Assembly: GCA_022559845.1 (NCBI GenBank) | Contig: CM040121.1 | Coordinates: 509,186,566-509,250,565, forward strand | Reading direction: 5' to 3' | Length of the DNA: 64,000 bases | DNA from: Amorphophallus konjac | Lineage: Eukaryota > Streptophyta > Magnoliopsida > Alismatales > Araceae | Shown here: piece by piece, positions 23,118-33,827 of the stretch | Layout: each line of letters begins with the position of its first letter | Position numbering within the stretch: the stretch's first letter is position 1 | Notes under the pieces: model-generated | What the model saw: the letters and a program-made list of their open reading frames with translations, nothing else | What the model was told of the DNA's origin: nothing | Databases searched by the model: none | Program-made: the position numbers and the translations under genes

Positions 23118-23126
23118 ATTTATATC
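23118..23126 (-). promoter_or_regulatory. TATA box of the copia-like LTR
   Basis: GATATAAAT on the minus strand, about 290 bp downstream (in element sense) of the GGGTCGACCC cluster. Confidence 0.4.
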
Positions 23127-23414
23127 TTGGAGGAGGGGGCTCTGATCTGGAGGAAAGAGAATAGGAATCTCTTCATGATTGACCCTTCGAAGGTGACATG
23201 GCAGATGACTCGTCCAAGCATGCTTCATGCGATTAACACATGATAAATGGATTAATTTGCACTCGTATTGTGTTAGGAAGACTTAATAGGCTAACCCACA
23301 TGTTAACAGGTTAAACCCTTTCCAAATCAAGTGGTTAGCACATGAGGATTGGCCCATTAATTATTAGAAGAAATTCAGTTGCAAAATTCGGAGAAAATAG
23401 GCAAACCAGTAAGG

Positions 23415-23665
23415 GGGTCGACCCATCTAACCAAGTGGGTCGAGCCATGTAGCTAACAGATTCTGTTTCCAGAATCTGTAAGTTACAGGGGTCGACACCC
23501 CTTGACAGATGGGACGTCCCACCTGCGAAACAGGGGCCAAACAGAAGCTGTGAATTTATAGGGGTCGACCCACTTGTCAGATGGGTCGTCCCATCTGTTC
23601 CAGCAACAAAAGGTGTAGCTTCTGCTGTTACAGGGGTCGACCCATCTGCCAGGGGGGGTCGACCC
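23415..23665. repeat. GGGTCGACCC palindrome cluster
   Basis: At least eight perfect or near-perfect palindromes: GGGTCGACCC at 23415, 23562, 23634 and 23656; GGGGTCGACACCCC near 23488; GGGACGTCCC at 23511; GGGTCGTCCC at 23583; and GTGGGTCGAGCC near 23435. They are linked by a repeated CA(T/C)CTG or CACTTG phrase. The spacing is 20-75 bp. Confidence 0.85.
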
Positions 23666-23850
23666 ACTTGAGGTTAGACAGAAAAACACATGAAACTTGA
23701 CCCAATTAAAGGGAATTAAATCATGAACATTTAAGGGGATGGGAAATGTATTTCTTACCATGTTTGGATATGAATTAACTACTTTTCTTACCTTTCATAC
23801 AGATCATACTTTCCATTACTTTCACTGCACGTTTTGTCTATTTTGGGTGT

Positions 23851-24463
23851 AACACTTGAGTTGTTTCCCATCCTTCCCTGTAGCTTTTCAAAACTCTCAA
23901 TAGATGAAGTAGATATGATTAGGATGAACGTTCTGATGTAGTTAGATATTTAGAAGATGATGAAAGGAGCGGCTCAATTGATGAAACAAGACAAATCCGC
24001 ATCATGGAGTTATAGGAGACTTGTGAACAAGGTGTTAAGTAACCTGAACACTCATAGTGCATTATTCTGATTATTAAGATATTTTGTCATCGTCAAAACA
24101 GCAGGGGCACAACAGATTCAAATGAACATATCCTTTGACGGATTTAACATGCGTGTGATTATTTGGGTGATTACGAGAAAATAAAAACTCATAAAGAATT
24201 CACCCATCACACCGCCAGTCCAAATTCAACCGCTTAAGTAATGTTATTAGACTTCAGTCAGATGTTTAGAAAATGCGCCCAAGTCTGATTAGAGTCTGGC
24301 CCATTTACATCCTCGACTAAAACAAGGAAGTATATGGATGCGCATTCCAAGTCTGATCACGTGCTTTGGAGGATCTCAAGAACGTGTGAAAAATTAAGTG
24401 GGAACTTTTATTTTCAATCGCACCCCCGTGTGCGTTGACGCACATGCGACATCAAGTGCACAT
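23851..24463. other. No recognisable gene
   Basis: AT-rich DNA; I see no conserved motif, long open frame or terminal repeat here. Confidence 0.4.
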
Positions 24464-24466
24464 TTA

Positions 24467-25119
24467 GGTGGGGTGTTTGATTGTAATTTTTTATTTTTTT
24501 AAAATAAAAATTAATAATAAAAACCTAACTTAAACGTGTTTGATAAGATCTCTCTAAATTTTAAAGAAGTAATCTCATCCAGTTATAATCTCTCTTGAAA
24601 TAAAAATAATTGATGAGATTTTTTTTAAGAGAACAATCACGACGCGTGCAATCGACGTCCATGCATCCTCCCTCCTCTCTGGCACTTTTCTAGTACTCTC
24701 TACATTCTCATCCTCATCCTCATGATGGAGAGTTAGAAACATTGATAGGGAATGGGGAGGGTACGGTTCTGCATTAGGGAATAGGAAGGGGAGAAGGAAG
24801 AAGATAGAGAAGAGAGAGGAGGGACTTCACATCCCACTTCACACCTGCTTAGGGGTTTGCACCCTATTCTCTTTGCGAGAGGAAGAGACAACCATGCGCT
24901 GAAGAATAAAAAGAGAAAATCGAATGAGATAGGGAAGGAGGTTTTAAAAAAAACTCCCCCCAATCTACTAAACAAGTTTATCTAAAATTTTAAAATTATG
25001 ACATATTTATCAAATAGAGTGTTACCTGTTTTCATCAATTTTAAAAATTAGGTTAAAAATTGATATAACATAATTTTTAGATAATTTTTTTTAAAAAAAA
25101 AATGCTCTCAGACACCCTA
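24467..25119. mobile_element. MITE, PIF/Harbinger-like
   Basis: The left end GGTGGGGTGTTTGA and the inverted right end TAGGGTGTCTGA share a GGGTGTTTG-type TIR, as in PIF/Harbinger elements. Flanking TTA trinucleotides (24464-24466 and 25120-25122) fit the TWA target preference. The 653-bp interior is AT-rich and noncoding. A 3-bp TSD is weak evidence on its own. Confidence 0.4.
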
Positions 25120-25248
25120 TTAATGTGAGAATAACCCTACGGGCCCTTGGGTCGGTTGTTGTAGACATTTCAATGATTCCCCTGCAGAGTAGTAGCTAAA
25201 CCAAATAAATCTTGTGTCATCGATTTTGTGTAATCACATATTTTAAAT

Positions 25249-25250
<2 letters not shown>

Positions 25251-25289
<39 letters not shown>
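25251..25289. repeat. (GA)n microsatellite
   Basis: About 19 AG units. Confidence 0.95.
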
Positions 25290-25291
<2 letters not shown>

Positions 25292-25756
25292 CATCATGTG
25301 TCACAGTGAAAATTCCCTAAAATCTCGTGAAACCAAACTTTCGACGATTCTATGACGTGATTAGCATGGGATTAGACTAGTTCGCGAGATGACACAGGCG
25401 ATGAAGTGGGATTAATGTGGAATTAAGGGGAGTTCGCAGGCTGGCACAGGCGACGAGGTTATTTTTAAAGGCGAACGTGAATTAAGATCAATTGGTAGGC
25501 ACGGGCGATGAGGTAATGGGCTAGTGCAATTGGGTGCGTTCCAAATGCAATTCAAATCCCTAACATGTCCGTGACTTGTACTGTGCAGGGATTTAAAAGA
25601 AATCTCACTCTGATCATCGCAAACAAACGTAGCCTATGTGGAGGCATCCACGTGGTGCCACTTGACTGGATGGAATAACTCTTTTTTTATAGGTATGTTC
25701 CGAGCAAAATTGAGAAAATCTCCGGCTTTCATCGATGCTTGCAAAATTTGAATCCA
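25290..25756. other. No gene; possible old MITE copy
   Basis: Noncoding. The stretch ending GGATTTAAAAGAAATCTCA (about 25590) resembles the stretch ending AGATTTATTAAAAATCTAA (about 26190), and both are preceded by GATG(A)...CACGGGCGATGAGG-like sequence. They may be two copies of a small repeat, but their ends are not defined. Confidence 0.3.
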
Positions 25757-25765
25757 CGACTTCTG

Positions 25766-25868
25766 CCTTTGGCTGCATTTGGTTGAGCTTTTATAGAGAG
25801 ATTTTGAGATTTTAATGATTAAAATCTCTGCCAAAATATACAATCTAACCAAATGCAACCGAGGCTCT
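25766..25868. mobile_element. 103-bp near-palindromic MITE
   Basis: GGCTGCATTTGGTT on the left is matched by AACCAAATGCAACC on the right, with a self-complementary centre (ATTTTAATGATTAAAAT). The 9-bp CGACTTCTG occurs on both sides (25757-25765 and 25869-25877), as expected for a Mutator-like insertion. The outermost few bases of the two ends do not pair well, so the exact borders are uncertain. Confidence 0.45.
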
Positions 25869-25877
25869 CGACTTCTG

Positions 25878-26425
25878 TGTCACCATGGATTTTTTGAGGA
25901 GAGAGAAGTGTGACACATGGGGGAGAGATATGCCAATCTGTCAAAAACCGCACAAGACGAGCTTTTTCATCGAGCGAGTGCAGATTTTAAGAGTAAAAGA
26001 TGATTTTATCCTTTTACTCGCCCTTTTGATGGAAGGGCATGGATGAGAAAATTGAGGAATTCAAATGATGGCACGGGTGACGATGTGAACGACATAGAAT
26101 ACGAGAACGACGAATTCTGTCCGCACCAAATGAGATTTTAAATCCCTAAAAAAATTATACTATTGTCAGGAGTCGTCAATGTCAGAGATTTATTAAAAAT
26201 CTAACACCCTGTCGTCCCTACCAAACGCGGCCAAAGGAGAAAAGTGAACTATCAAATTATAGATTAGGGTTGGATTGGAGGTAACAACTCATGTGACATT
26301 TATTACATCATAAAGTGGTGCAAGGAGTATTGCTGATTTGGTGAAAGACCAGGCCAGGATGGCCCATAGACCCAGTTGGCCCAGCCTAGTTAAATTGGAC
26401 CCAGACAACAAAAAATTAGCATAGT
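25878..26425. other. No recognisable gene
   Basis: Noncoding and AT-rich. Ends near 26230 with CCTACCAAACGCGGCC, a phrase common at TIR ends of plant MITEs; no partner end was found. Confidence 0.3.
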
Positions 26426-26434
26426 CATTAAATT

Positions 26435-26795
26435 GAGTAATACTCCGTGCACATCCAAGTTATTTTTCACCTAGGATGTGCACCAAATAAACTTGATTTT
26501 TTTTGTGAATTTCTTTTGATGCGTGAGATTCAAGTCATTCTAACATGTGGTGTAAGTAACCCCCATCCGACGACTCAAATTAAATCTAAAAAAATGAGAA
26601 TTAATGAATAGTGTTGGGCCCAATTTATCTTGAATCGGCCCTTTTTATTTTAAATTTTTTTGACCATCGAATAGAGGTGTGTCTTGCACCATAAATTAGA
26701 GGCCGCACGTCATAATTTTTTTAAAAAGATATTAAGTTTACTTGGTGCACACTCATGGTGTGTAATTAGGCACAAGTGTGCCCTAAATATTACTC
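26435..26795. mobile_element. MITE with 9-bp TSD (Mutator-like)
   Basis: Perfect 9-bp target duplication CATTAAATT at 26426-26434 and 26796-26804. The terminal inverted repeats extend about 65 bp: they start GAGTAATA on both ends and include GTGCACCAA(A/G)TAAACTT in each arm. It is 361 bp, noncoding, with an AT-rich centre. The TSD length points to the Mutator superfamily. Confidence 0.7.
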
Positions 26796-26804
26796 CATTA
26801 AATT

Positions 26805-27529
26805 TGGTCTAACCCAAAAATATCATGGGCTGGACTCATGCTTTGTAAGGCGTACGACCCAGCCTCGCGGAAGTATTTCAAACTCAAATTATATTTCTTA
26901 TAATAAGAAAAAAATTATATGCTTAAGTGAACTATATTAGAATGTTCTGATAATTTTATTAGGAAGGAACATATTCTCTCATAAAATCAGAATATATTTT
27001 TTACTTGGTGTGTTTGTAAATATGAATGCATTAAAGTATATAACAATATATTAACTTGATAATATACACTAATACATACAAATAGGCATGTTGCATCTCA
27101 AGTTGATTCGACGTTGACATACTATATATATAATTATTTATATTATATATAGTATTCCGTTTAACATATACGCAGGTCATACCAATCCCATCCAACCAGA
27201 TCTGAACCAGAGAAAAGTGAATTACAAATCCAGCTCAATTTTGGAGTTGACTCTATCAAGTTTTTGTTCATCAATCTGAATTTGCAATCCACTAAAACAA
27301 TACAATAAGAAATTAACTAAAAGGTTCATCTACATCAATACCTCCGTTAAAAGTAAAATTGGGTGAGAATTTGTTCTACATTTGTATTTACTTATCTTTC
27401 GATGCACATTAAGTGACTTGAATATTTTGGCCATCAACTTCCATTAACAAATCATTAAAATCTGTGATGAAAAAGAATAAAAAATACTTAATAAATTAAA
27501 AATGTAGTACCGTAACATTAGAACCCTTA
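26805..27529. other. AT-rich DNA without recognisable gene
   Basis: I see no coding potential, terminal repeats or known motif in this stretch. Confidence 0.4.
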
Positions 27530-27537
27530 GCCCCTAT

Positions 27538-28239
27538 TAGAGTTGTCAAAGGGTTAGACTCGAGTTGGACGTAGCACACTCGATCTAAACCCGACGTATT
27601 ATTTTCTAAGTCTAACATTGATCCAAATTTAAGTGATAATCTGTCGGGTCATATTGAGCCCAACTATTACACTAAAGTTGGAGGCCCGACTTCAATTTGC
27701 CTAAGCCCATGAAAATTTTAAAATATAAATTTACTTCCAACTTTCGCTCTATCTCTTCTCTGCACGTCCAGCCCTCCTCATTTATCATCTCCTCATGTCG
27801 TATCCATTCTCAAGGCCCACCTGTCTTTCCAATCGGAAGAAACGAAAGAGAATAAGAAGGAATGTATGACGATGTGATAAGATGGTTTGGAGAACTGTAG
27901 TGGTTCTATTGTGGGGGAGGCAAGGAACTCGGACACACGCAGGCCGCCTTGCACAAAATGACAAGAGGAGGGGAGAGGCGGCCGACAAGCAACAAGGTAG
28001 TACGTAAAAGGATAAGATTTTTTATTTTATCCCTTCTAAAATATAACATGTGTTGCCGTAGTATAATAACCCAAAAACTCATTCGGGCCAACCCCAAAAG
28101 CTCGACCCTTGCTCAATTCCTTAATGGGCCAGACTCTTAGGCTCGACAAAAGTCCAGGTGATGCAAATAGGGATAACCCGACCCAATATCAAGTTAGGCC
28201 TGCGAGCCAGTTGGACTAACCTGGTCAGTGATAGCCCTA
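27538..28239. mobile_element. hAT-like non-autonomous element
   Basis: The left end TAGAGTTGTCAAAGG and the inverted right end TAGGGCTATCACTGAC resemble the TAGGGCTGTCAA-type TIR of plant hAT elements. The flanks GCCCCTAT (27530-27537) and GCCATTAT (28240-28247) match at 6 of 8 positions, consistent with an old 8-bp TSD. The ends are rich in family-name-like GGGTCGGGT/AACCCGACC stretches and the interior is noncoding. Confidence 0.4.
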
Positions 28240-28247
28240 GCCATTAT

Positions 28248-28436
28248 GTTCTGTGTTTGAGTGAGCATCCTCTTAATGCAAGAGGACCCAACTCAGACAA
28301 CATCTAATATGGGACTACCACATGCCCCCCCCCCCCGCCCACCTCCCAAGAGTTCCCTCGCCGTGCCTCCCCCCCCCTCTTTTTTGCAACAAGCATGGTT
28401 TGTAGGATTGATCTGGCACGCACGATATAGGGGTGT
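28248..28436. other. Short spacer with poly-C run
   Basis: Contains a C-run at about 28325-28337 and no gene. Confidence 0.4.
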
Positions 28437-30411
28437 TGATGCGGGACGGGACGCGACTCGAGACAACAAGGGACCCTAACTCGCGGACGTCCCTAAGCGA
28501 GGGAAACGTGCGGATGTGCGCGGTTGAGAAACCAGCAATGAGTCTCGGGTATCGACTTTTTCACGTGCTCGGATTGAGTCACGGCACAGGTCACACTCAC
28601 TCTCTCGCAGCGGTGATTGAAATAATATAACGAGCAAATTAACCTATCACTCATGCAGCGGCAAATAAAAATGTATACGAGTAAAGCAAATGCCAAAGAG
28701 GGGAGCAGAAACGATACCTCCACGCTACCTGGCGTGGGAAAGACGACCCCGACCAAGAACGGTGACTCCCAGTATAGTAAATGTTAATAATTATAGAAGT
28801 GATTTTAAGGCCCACTCCACACAGGGAGGCAACAGGCCACAACAGCAGTCCGAGAGTGCCGATTCTAGGTTGACGGGCAGCGAGTCGGAAGGGCTATCGG
28901 GTCAGAGACGGGCTGCTGGTCCGGCTCGGTTCCGACTCGGTACTATTCCAACTCGGTACAGCAAGGGAACTCAACAACTGGGACGGTGGCTTCCGGTCGA
29001 ATCCTTGCTGCGGCGACTGACTGGGATGCTAGTAGAAGACTCCTCTTCGATCCCCGAAGTCGGCGGCGACTGAATTGACGCTGAAGTAATTTTGTAAGAA
29101 TTAACTTGCTGCTGTCTTTGCTGGCCTGTTCACGGATCAATTCTGCGTGCCTCTATGAAAAGAATTTTTACGTCCAAATCCGGTGTCGGATCGAGGTAAA
29201 ATTGATACTGATGGATAGAGGACTAAAAGAGTTATTACATATAATTATTTTAGATCCATCCAGTAGACGGTTAGAAATGAAAACGATTGTTCCCAAGGTT
29301 TTTTTACTGACTCGGATTAGAGACAATCAGGACAGAACAGGATCTACCTGAGACTGAATTTTGACCGACTTAAAAATGATGGATCTAGACTCTGAGAAAA
29401 TTATGGGTGGAAGAGGGGGATGTGAGGAACACGAATGATTTTTTGGAGAATTTTTAGAGAAGAATAAGGGGGCGAGAAAAATACGACAACAGGACACAGA
29501 ACACTATCCCGCAGATCTGCTTATGGGCAGACTGTCAGGGGTGGAACTAAAATTACGAGAAAAATACAAAACGAAGACTAAATGACACGAAATTTGAACT
29601 GGGGTTGGGGGATGATAAGAGGAACCAACTCTCAAAATTGGATCTCGAACATATCTCCTGATTGGGAGATAAAATTTCGACTTCAAGCTTCTTTCCAGGG
29701 GTGGACAGAACTCCGACGAGGCGACGGTGGTGGTGCGATGGCGGCTCGATGGCAGCGGTGGCGGCGGTGCTGAGCTTCTCACTCAGAGAGGGGATAATTG
29801 AGAGGCTTCACACCTCTGAAATTCGGAACTATCACAGCTCCAAGGGGGAGAGAGGGTGCCCTTGGGCAAATTGAGCAATAAATGAAATTTTTTCTTCATT
29901 AATTGCTATGGAATTCACAAAATACATGGGTTATATAGAAATGGAAAAAAGACATAAACTACCCCTAGATCTAGGGTTAGGGAGGGATAAACTAGGAACA
30001 GGATAATTAATACCCCATGTGATCAAATGACCAAATTAAATAAAATCTAACAAGAAATAAATAAAAGTAAAGGGGGGAGCATCTTGGACTTTGCTTGGTC
30101 CAAGTTTGAATTTTCTTCCACCTTGTCCCCCCCTTGGTCCAAGTCCAATCTTGGACTTTGAACTAGCCTCACATGGGCCCTAGATCCTAGGTAGACCAAT
30201 GGGAAAGAGGGTGGGGGCCCTGCTGGACCCACTGATATTTTACATAGAAACTCAAAGGCCTTTTTGCAAAGAAACCCAAAGATTTCTAATGACTCACCCT
30301 TTGACTTATAATGCCTTACAATTGCAAACCCAATTAGCCAAGGATATAAATACAAACAAAAGGACACAAATATAAAAAAAAAATATTAGTGTCCGGTGTT
30401 GATTCCCATCA
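28437..30411 (-). repeat. 3' LTR, third copy of the gag-only family
   Basis: Starts TGATGCGGGACGG and ends GATTCCCATCA on the plus strand, matching the LTRs at 45644-47747 and 50116-52209 throughout but more diverged (1975 bp). In element sense it is the 3' LTR, because the sequence to the right (30412-30665) matches the internal region beside the other 3' LTR. The ORFs inside are not conserved among the copies and are not reported as genes. Confidence 0.8.
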
Positions 30412-30665
30412 ATTCTCTCCGGATGAGAAGAACTCGACCCCGTCGAGTAAGGGGTGCGGCTGCTCGTGTGGTTCCGACGGATCTGTCACCGACTAGGTAG
30501 CGCGGAGTACGCTCCATTCCAAGTAATCGTCACCTACTCATCCCGTATATATTCGATATGCACATGCTGCTGTGGGAATGAGGCTATTGGTGGACACTCT
30601 AGGGTGGGGTCACTCTCAAAGGACAGAGACGACTCAATGACTCACTAGGAATCACCGATGGGTCC
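30412..30665 (-). mobile_element. Internal tail of the truncated third copy
   Basis: Matches 47748-48000 of the gag-only element (for example GAAGAACTCGACC and CTGCTGTGGGAA). It is cut at 30666, where the Athila-like LTR begins, so the Athila-like element inserted into this older copy. Confidence 0.75.
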
Positions 30666-31043
30666 TGATAAGTGTGCATTTATACATGTTAATTAATGTT
30701 ATATCACGCTTTTATGTGCTTTAATATGTATCATTATGTATTTATCACACTTAATCATAATTTTCGATCAAAATAATAAGTTTGATAAAATTAATTGAAT
30801 TTTGATAAATAAACTATTATTTTACAGGCACGAAGAAGATGATGGTAATAAATACTAGTTTGCACAATAATGGGCCAAAGTTCGTTAAAGAAAAAAAAAT
30901 AAAAAGAAGAAAAAAATACAAATGGGCCAAAGACCCATGGACTTGTTTAAAATAAAATAAAAAGAAGAAGAAAAAAAATCATAAAAGAGAAACAACTGAC
31001 TTTCATATAAAGGTATATATTCATATGTAAATATATTCATATG

Positions 31044-31045
<2 letters not shown>

Positions 31046-31106
<61 letters not shown>
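31046..31106. repeat. (TA)n microsatellite
   Basis: About 30 uninterrupted TA units within U3 of the Athila-like LTR. Confidence 0.95.
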
Positions 31107-31108
<2 letters not shown>

Positions 31109-31720
31109 GCGGCCTTCTCACGTGAAGGCAGGAGGTCGGCAGGAGCGCTTTCGCGCTGGGCACGGTCCACGGGGCGGGTGTTGGCAGCGCCTTCACGCGA
31201 GGTCGGCAGGTGCTGGTCAATGCCTGGAAGCAGGCGGGCTTCTCGCGCGACAGGTCGGCAGCGGCTGGGTGGCGTGGTTAAACGAGCGAAATAAGCTGGC
31301 AGGCGGGTCAACATGTGGCTGGCCAACGCATGTCTTCACCAGGGCGAGGTCGGCAAGGCATGCGGGCGGCCGAGGGCTTCACGGACGCAGGCTGCGGAGC
31401 GGGCTCCACGTGGACGACGAGGAGGGCGGCCTCCTCACGAAGGCTTCGGCGGTTTCGTCGCCCAGCAGGAGTGCAGGCGCGAAGGGTCAACGACGGCAGC
31501 GCATATGGGCGCACAACGTGACAAGTGATGGCGGGCTTCAACGTGCCCAACGCGTCGATGCTGGCAGGTGGGGAACGCGCAAGTGCGAATGCGGCTGGTC
31601 GGCCAGCGTTGGTGGCCTCGTCACGGGGAGCACGGGCACTGGCAAAGTGGCAAGTGTGGCTACCCTCCCCATGCAAAGTCTTCATGCAGCCAGTACTCTT
31701 CACACGGTGCATTCAACGAA
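31107..31720. repeat. GC-rich block in the Athila-like LTR
   Basis: Strongly GC-rich insert in an otherwise AT-rich LTR, with recurring GGTCGGCAG(G/C) (near 31134, 31201, 31252 and 31349) and small palindromes such as CTTCTCACGTGAAGG. A 293-codon open frame crosses it but shows only low-complexity composition, so I do not call a gene. Confidence 0.6.
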
Positions 31721-31766
31721 GGTGGGCAGACATATTCACATGAAGCAAAGTGTTTGTTCTGGAGTC

Positions 31767-31774
31767 TATATAAA
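31767..31774 (+). promoter_or_regulatory. TATA box of the Athila-like LTR
   Basis: TATATAAA in the context GGAGTCTATATAAAGGAGAG, followed by a C/T-rich stretch; the probable element promoter. Confidence 0.6.
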
Positions 31775-32420
31775 GGAGAGCATGGGGGCTCACGGGAGTT
31801 CCTCTCTCCCTCTCTCTTGTTATGTAGATAGCTCCTCTCCTCTCTCCCCAAATCTTGTCATTTCTTTTATTGTATTTTATTTATTTTTTATAATTTTTTT
31901 ACAATGTAAGTTAGTTTTAATTCATGTTTTAATTCTAATAATGTTGTTATTTTCAGTTTTAATTAGCACAAATTCCCTCCATCTCTCTAATATCTCTTCC
32001 TAAATTCTTTATCCTTCACCCTCTAAACTTCTTCTAAAGACGGTCAAGAGACGCGGTTCCGATCCGGTCAAGTGTACGTAGTCGTTCTCGACAATTCGCA
32101 AATCAAAGGCTCGAGGAGACGACGCCGTTATCATACCACGGCCGCCCCAACTATCTCAACTTCATCTATTTCATTTCGCATTTAATTTTGTTGGATTAGA
32201 TATGTTTATTTCATGTTCTTTAAATTATGAAAATCTAAAACATTCATCTATTTTTTCCTCAAAAAGAAAAATCAAAGTTTTCAATCTCAACATTCCTCTC
32301 TGTGGATTCGACCCGTGCTCACCAGTGTATTACAGTTAATTTGGATCATATTGTGCGTTCGGTATTTAATTTTGATTGATTGCCGTAGATTTTAACGACG
32401 AACATTTCGGCAACATCAAT

Positions 32421-32440
32421 TTTTGACGCCGTTGCCGGGG
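32421..32440 (+). other. Primer-binding site context of Athila type
   Basis: TTTTGACGCCGTTGCCGGGG, a near match to the TTGGCGCCGTTGCCGGGGA block that follows Athila-type LTRs, 2 bp after the LTR end. Confidence 0.75.
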
Positions 32441-32587
32441 AGGTTAGTATGAGTTGAAAATTTTATTTTTTTCTTTTGTATAAATTTATATTCAAAAAAA
32501 AGAAAACAAATTGATATATGTCTTCCTTTTTTACATCTCCTTAAACAAAAGAGAAAAAAAGAGCAACAAAAATTAACAAAAAAAATA

Positions 32588-32616
32588 ATGGACGAGGGAT
32601 CGCAATCCAAGTAAGT
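32588..32616 (+). other. Short possible first exon with 5' splice site
   Basis: The ATG at 32588 opens a frame (MDEGSQS) that runs into CAA|GTAAGT at 32608-32616, a strong plant donor match. Read through, the frame stops at once. A spliced leader joining this ATG to gag is possible; no acceptor was fixed. Confidence 0.35.
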
Positions 32617-32948
32617 ACCCCAATCTTTCCTCTTGTGGTTTAATTTATTTTCTGTATTTTGTTAGTTTTTATATTTTAAAAATCTTAAAAAAAATTTATG
32701 TTGGCTAGTTAGTTTCATTAATTAAAAAAAACACTTGATCACAAAAATAAAATCTTCATTCCAAGATTAGAAACCACATATCATATTTTAGGCCATACAT
32801 CATATAGGTTGCATTAATTTTATTCCATATTTGTGTTTTAAAAAAATTATAATTGTTCATGTATTTGCATCTTAAACCCCTTATTTGAACCTATTTGTTG
32901 CATCTCATTCTTTAAAATACTCTAAGGGCACTACCCCTAAATAAGATA

Positions 32949-33228
32949 GAGTTTTTTGCATGGAAACCATCGTTAAAAGTGAATTTGCAAAAAAATCATT
33001 CTTAAAAATGCATTAGCATGTATATCACTGTGTAATCTGAATTGTGCAAAAATGCCATATTTATTTGCAAGCATATCACTTCTTTTTACCAACAACTTGT
33101 AAGAAAATCACGCTTAAATGACATTTATGCACTATTTGAATTAACTCAGTGATATACCTGCTAATATATTTTTATGAATGATTTTTTTACAAATTCACTT
33201 TTAACAATAGTTTTCATGCAAAAAACCC
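32949..33228. mobile_element. 280-bp MITE with 9-bp TSD, nested in the Athila leader
   Basis: Perfect target duplication AATAAGATA at 32940-32948 and 33229-33237. The arms are about 110 bp each and nearly complementary, starting G(A/G)GTTTTTTGCATG on both ends and both containing GTTAAAAGTGAATTTG. The element is almost entirely one palindrome. The 9-bp TSD suggests Mutator-type mobilisation. It is younger than the Athila-like insertion. Confidence 0.8.
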
Positions 33229-33827
33229 AATAAGATAAGGTGGGGATTTCATCACCCTTCCTTAGCTTACAAACCATATTTTCCTTGCATCTTTGCATGA
33301 CCTAAGTCATAAATAAAATTTAGTAGACATTGACCCTAGGTTCACACTGTGATTTTTGTGCTATTTAGATTTACCCTCTTGTGGAAATCAGTGCCTAAGA
33401 CAAGACGGTCGGACGGTAAACGCCTTAAGCGGGCTAGTGGTTATCTAATTAGGTCCCTACGAAAGTAGGGGGAGCCTCCCACTACCCCACCCCTTACCTG
33501 GCCGATGAAAATATTGAGGGTGAACTTAAGTTATACTTTGGTCATTTTGTGAAATCTCATTTATAGGTCTGAGTCACATCTAGGTCGCCAAGTAATTTAC
33601 GTGTTAACTTGTTTGTATATGTAAAAATAAATAAAATAAAAAATCATCATCTTCTCTCTATTCGTTTACTTTAGTGTTATTTTCAAACAAAAGAAATAAA
33701 TTTAAAAGATAAAAATTAAACAAAAAAAATATAATTAAATAAAATAATAAAAATCATTGTGATTTTCTAATCTTAATCAAAAAAGAGAAAAAAATAAAAA
33801 AAGGAGATTAATAAAGAGAAAATAAAA

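Larger units (their letters stand above)
22400..23850 (-). mobile_element. Copia-like LTR (Sirevirus-like features), approximate limits
   Basis: On the minus strand the segment reads as an LTR. It has a possible TGTTACACCC start near 23849, a cluster of GGGTCGACCC palindromes, a GATATAAAT TATA box, and a 5'-leader-like stretch. A U5-like part (GGAATCCTCTCTGTTGAGAG and GGGGTGGACGTAG) resembles copia LTR ends. CpG-rich LTR palindromes are known from Sireviruses. No PBS, coding region or TSD was found, so this is a solo or truncated LTR and its ends are estimates. Confidence 0.45.
30666..32418 (+). repeat. Athila-like 5' LTR (1753 bp)
   Basis: Begins TGATAAGTGTGCATTT and ends GGCAACATCA, directly before the PBS. 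It contains a long TA microsatellite, a GC-rich block and a TATA box, described separately. The first 118 bp are repeated at 37425 with only a few differences. Confidence 0.8.

Noticed and set aside
31122..32003. 293-codon plus-strand ORF in the Athila-like LTR
   Set aside because: Starts in the GC-rich repeat block and ends in AT-rich LTR. Gly/Arg/Ala-rich low-complexity composition, no domain, and overlapping open frames in several other phases point to base composition.
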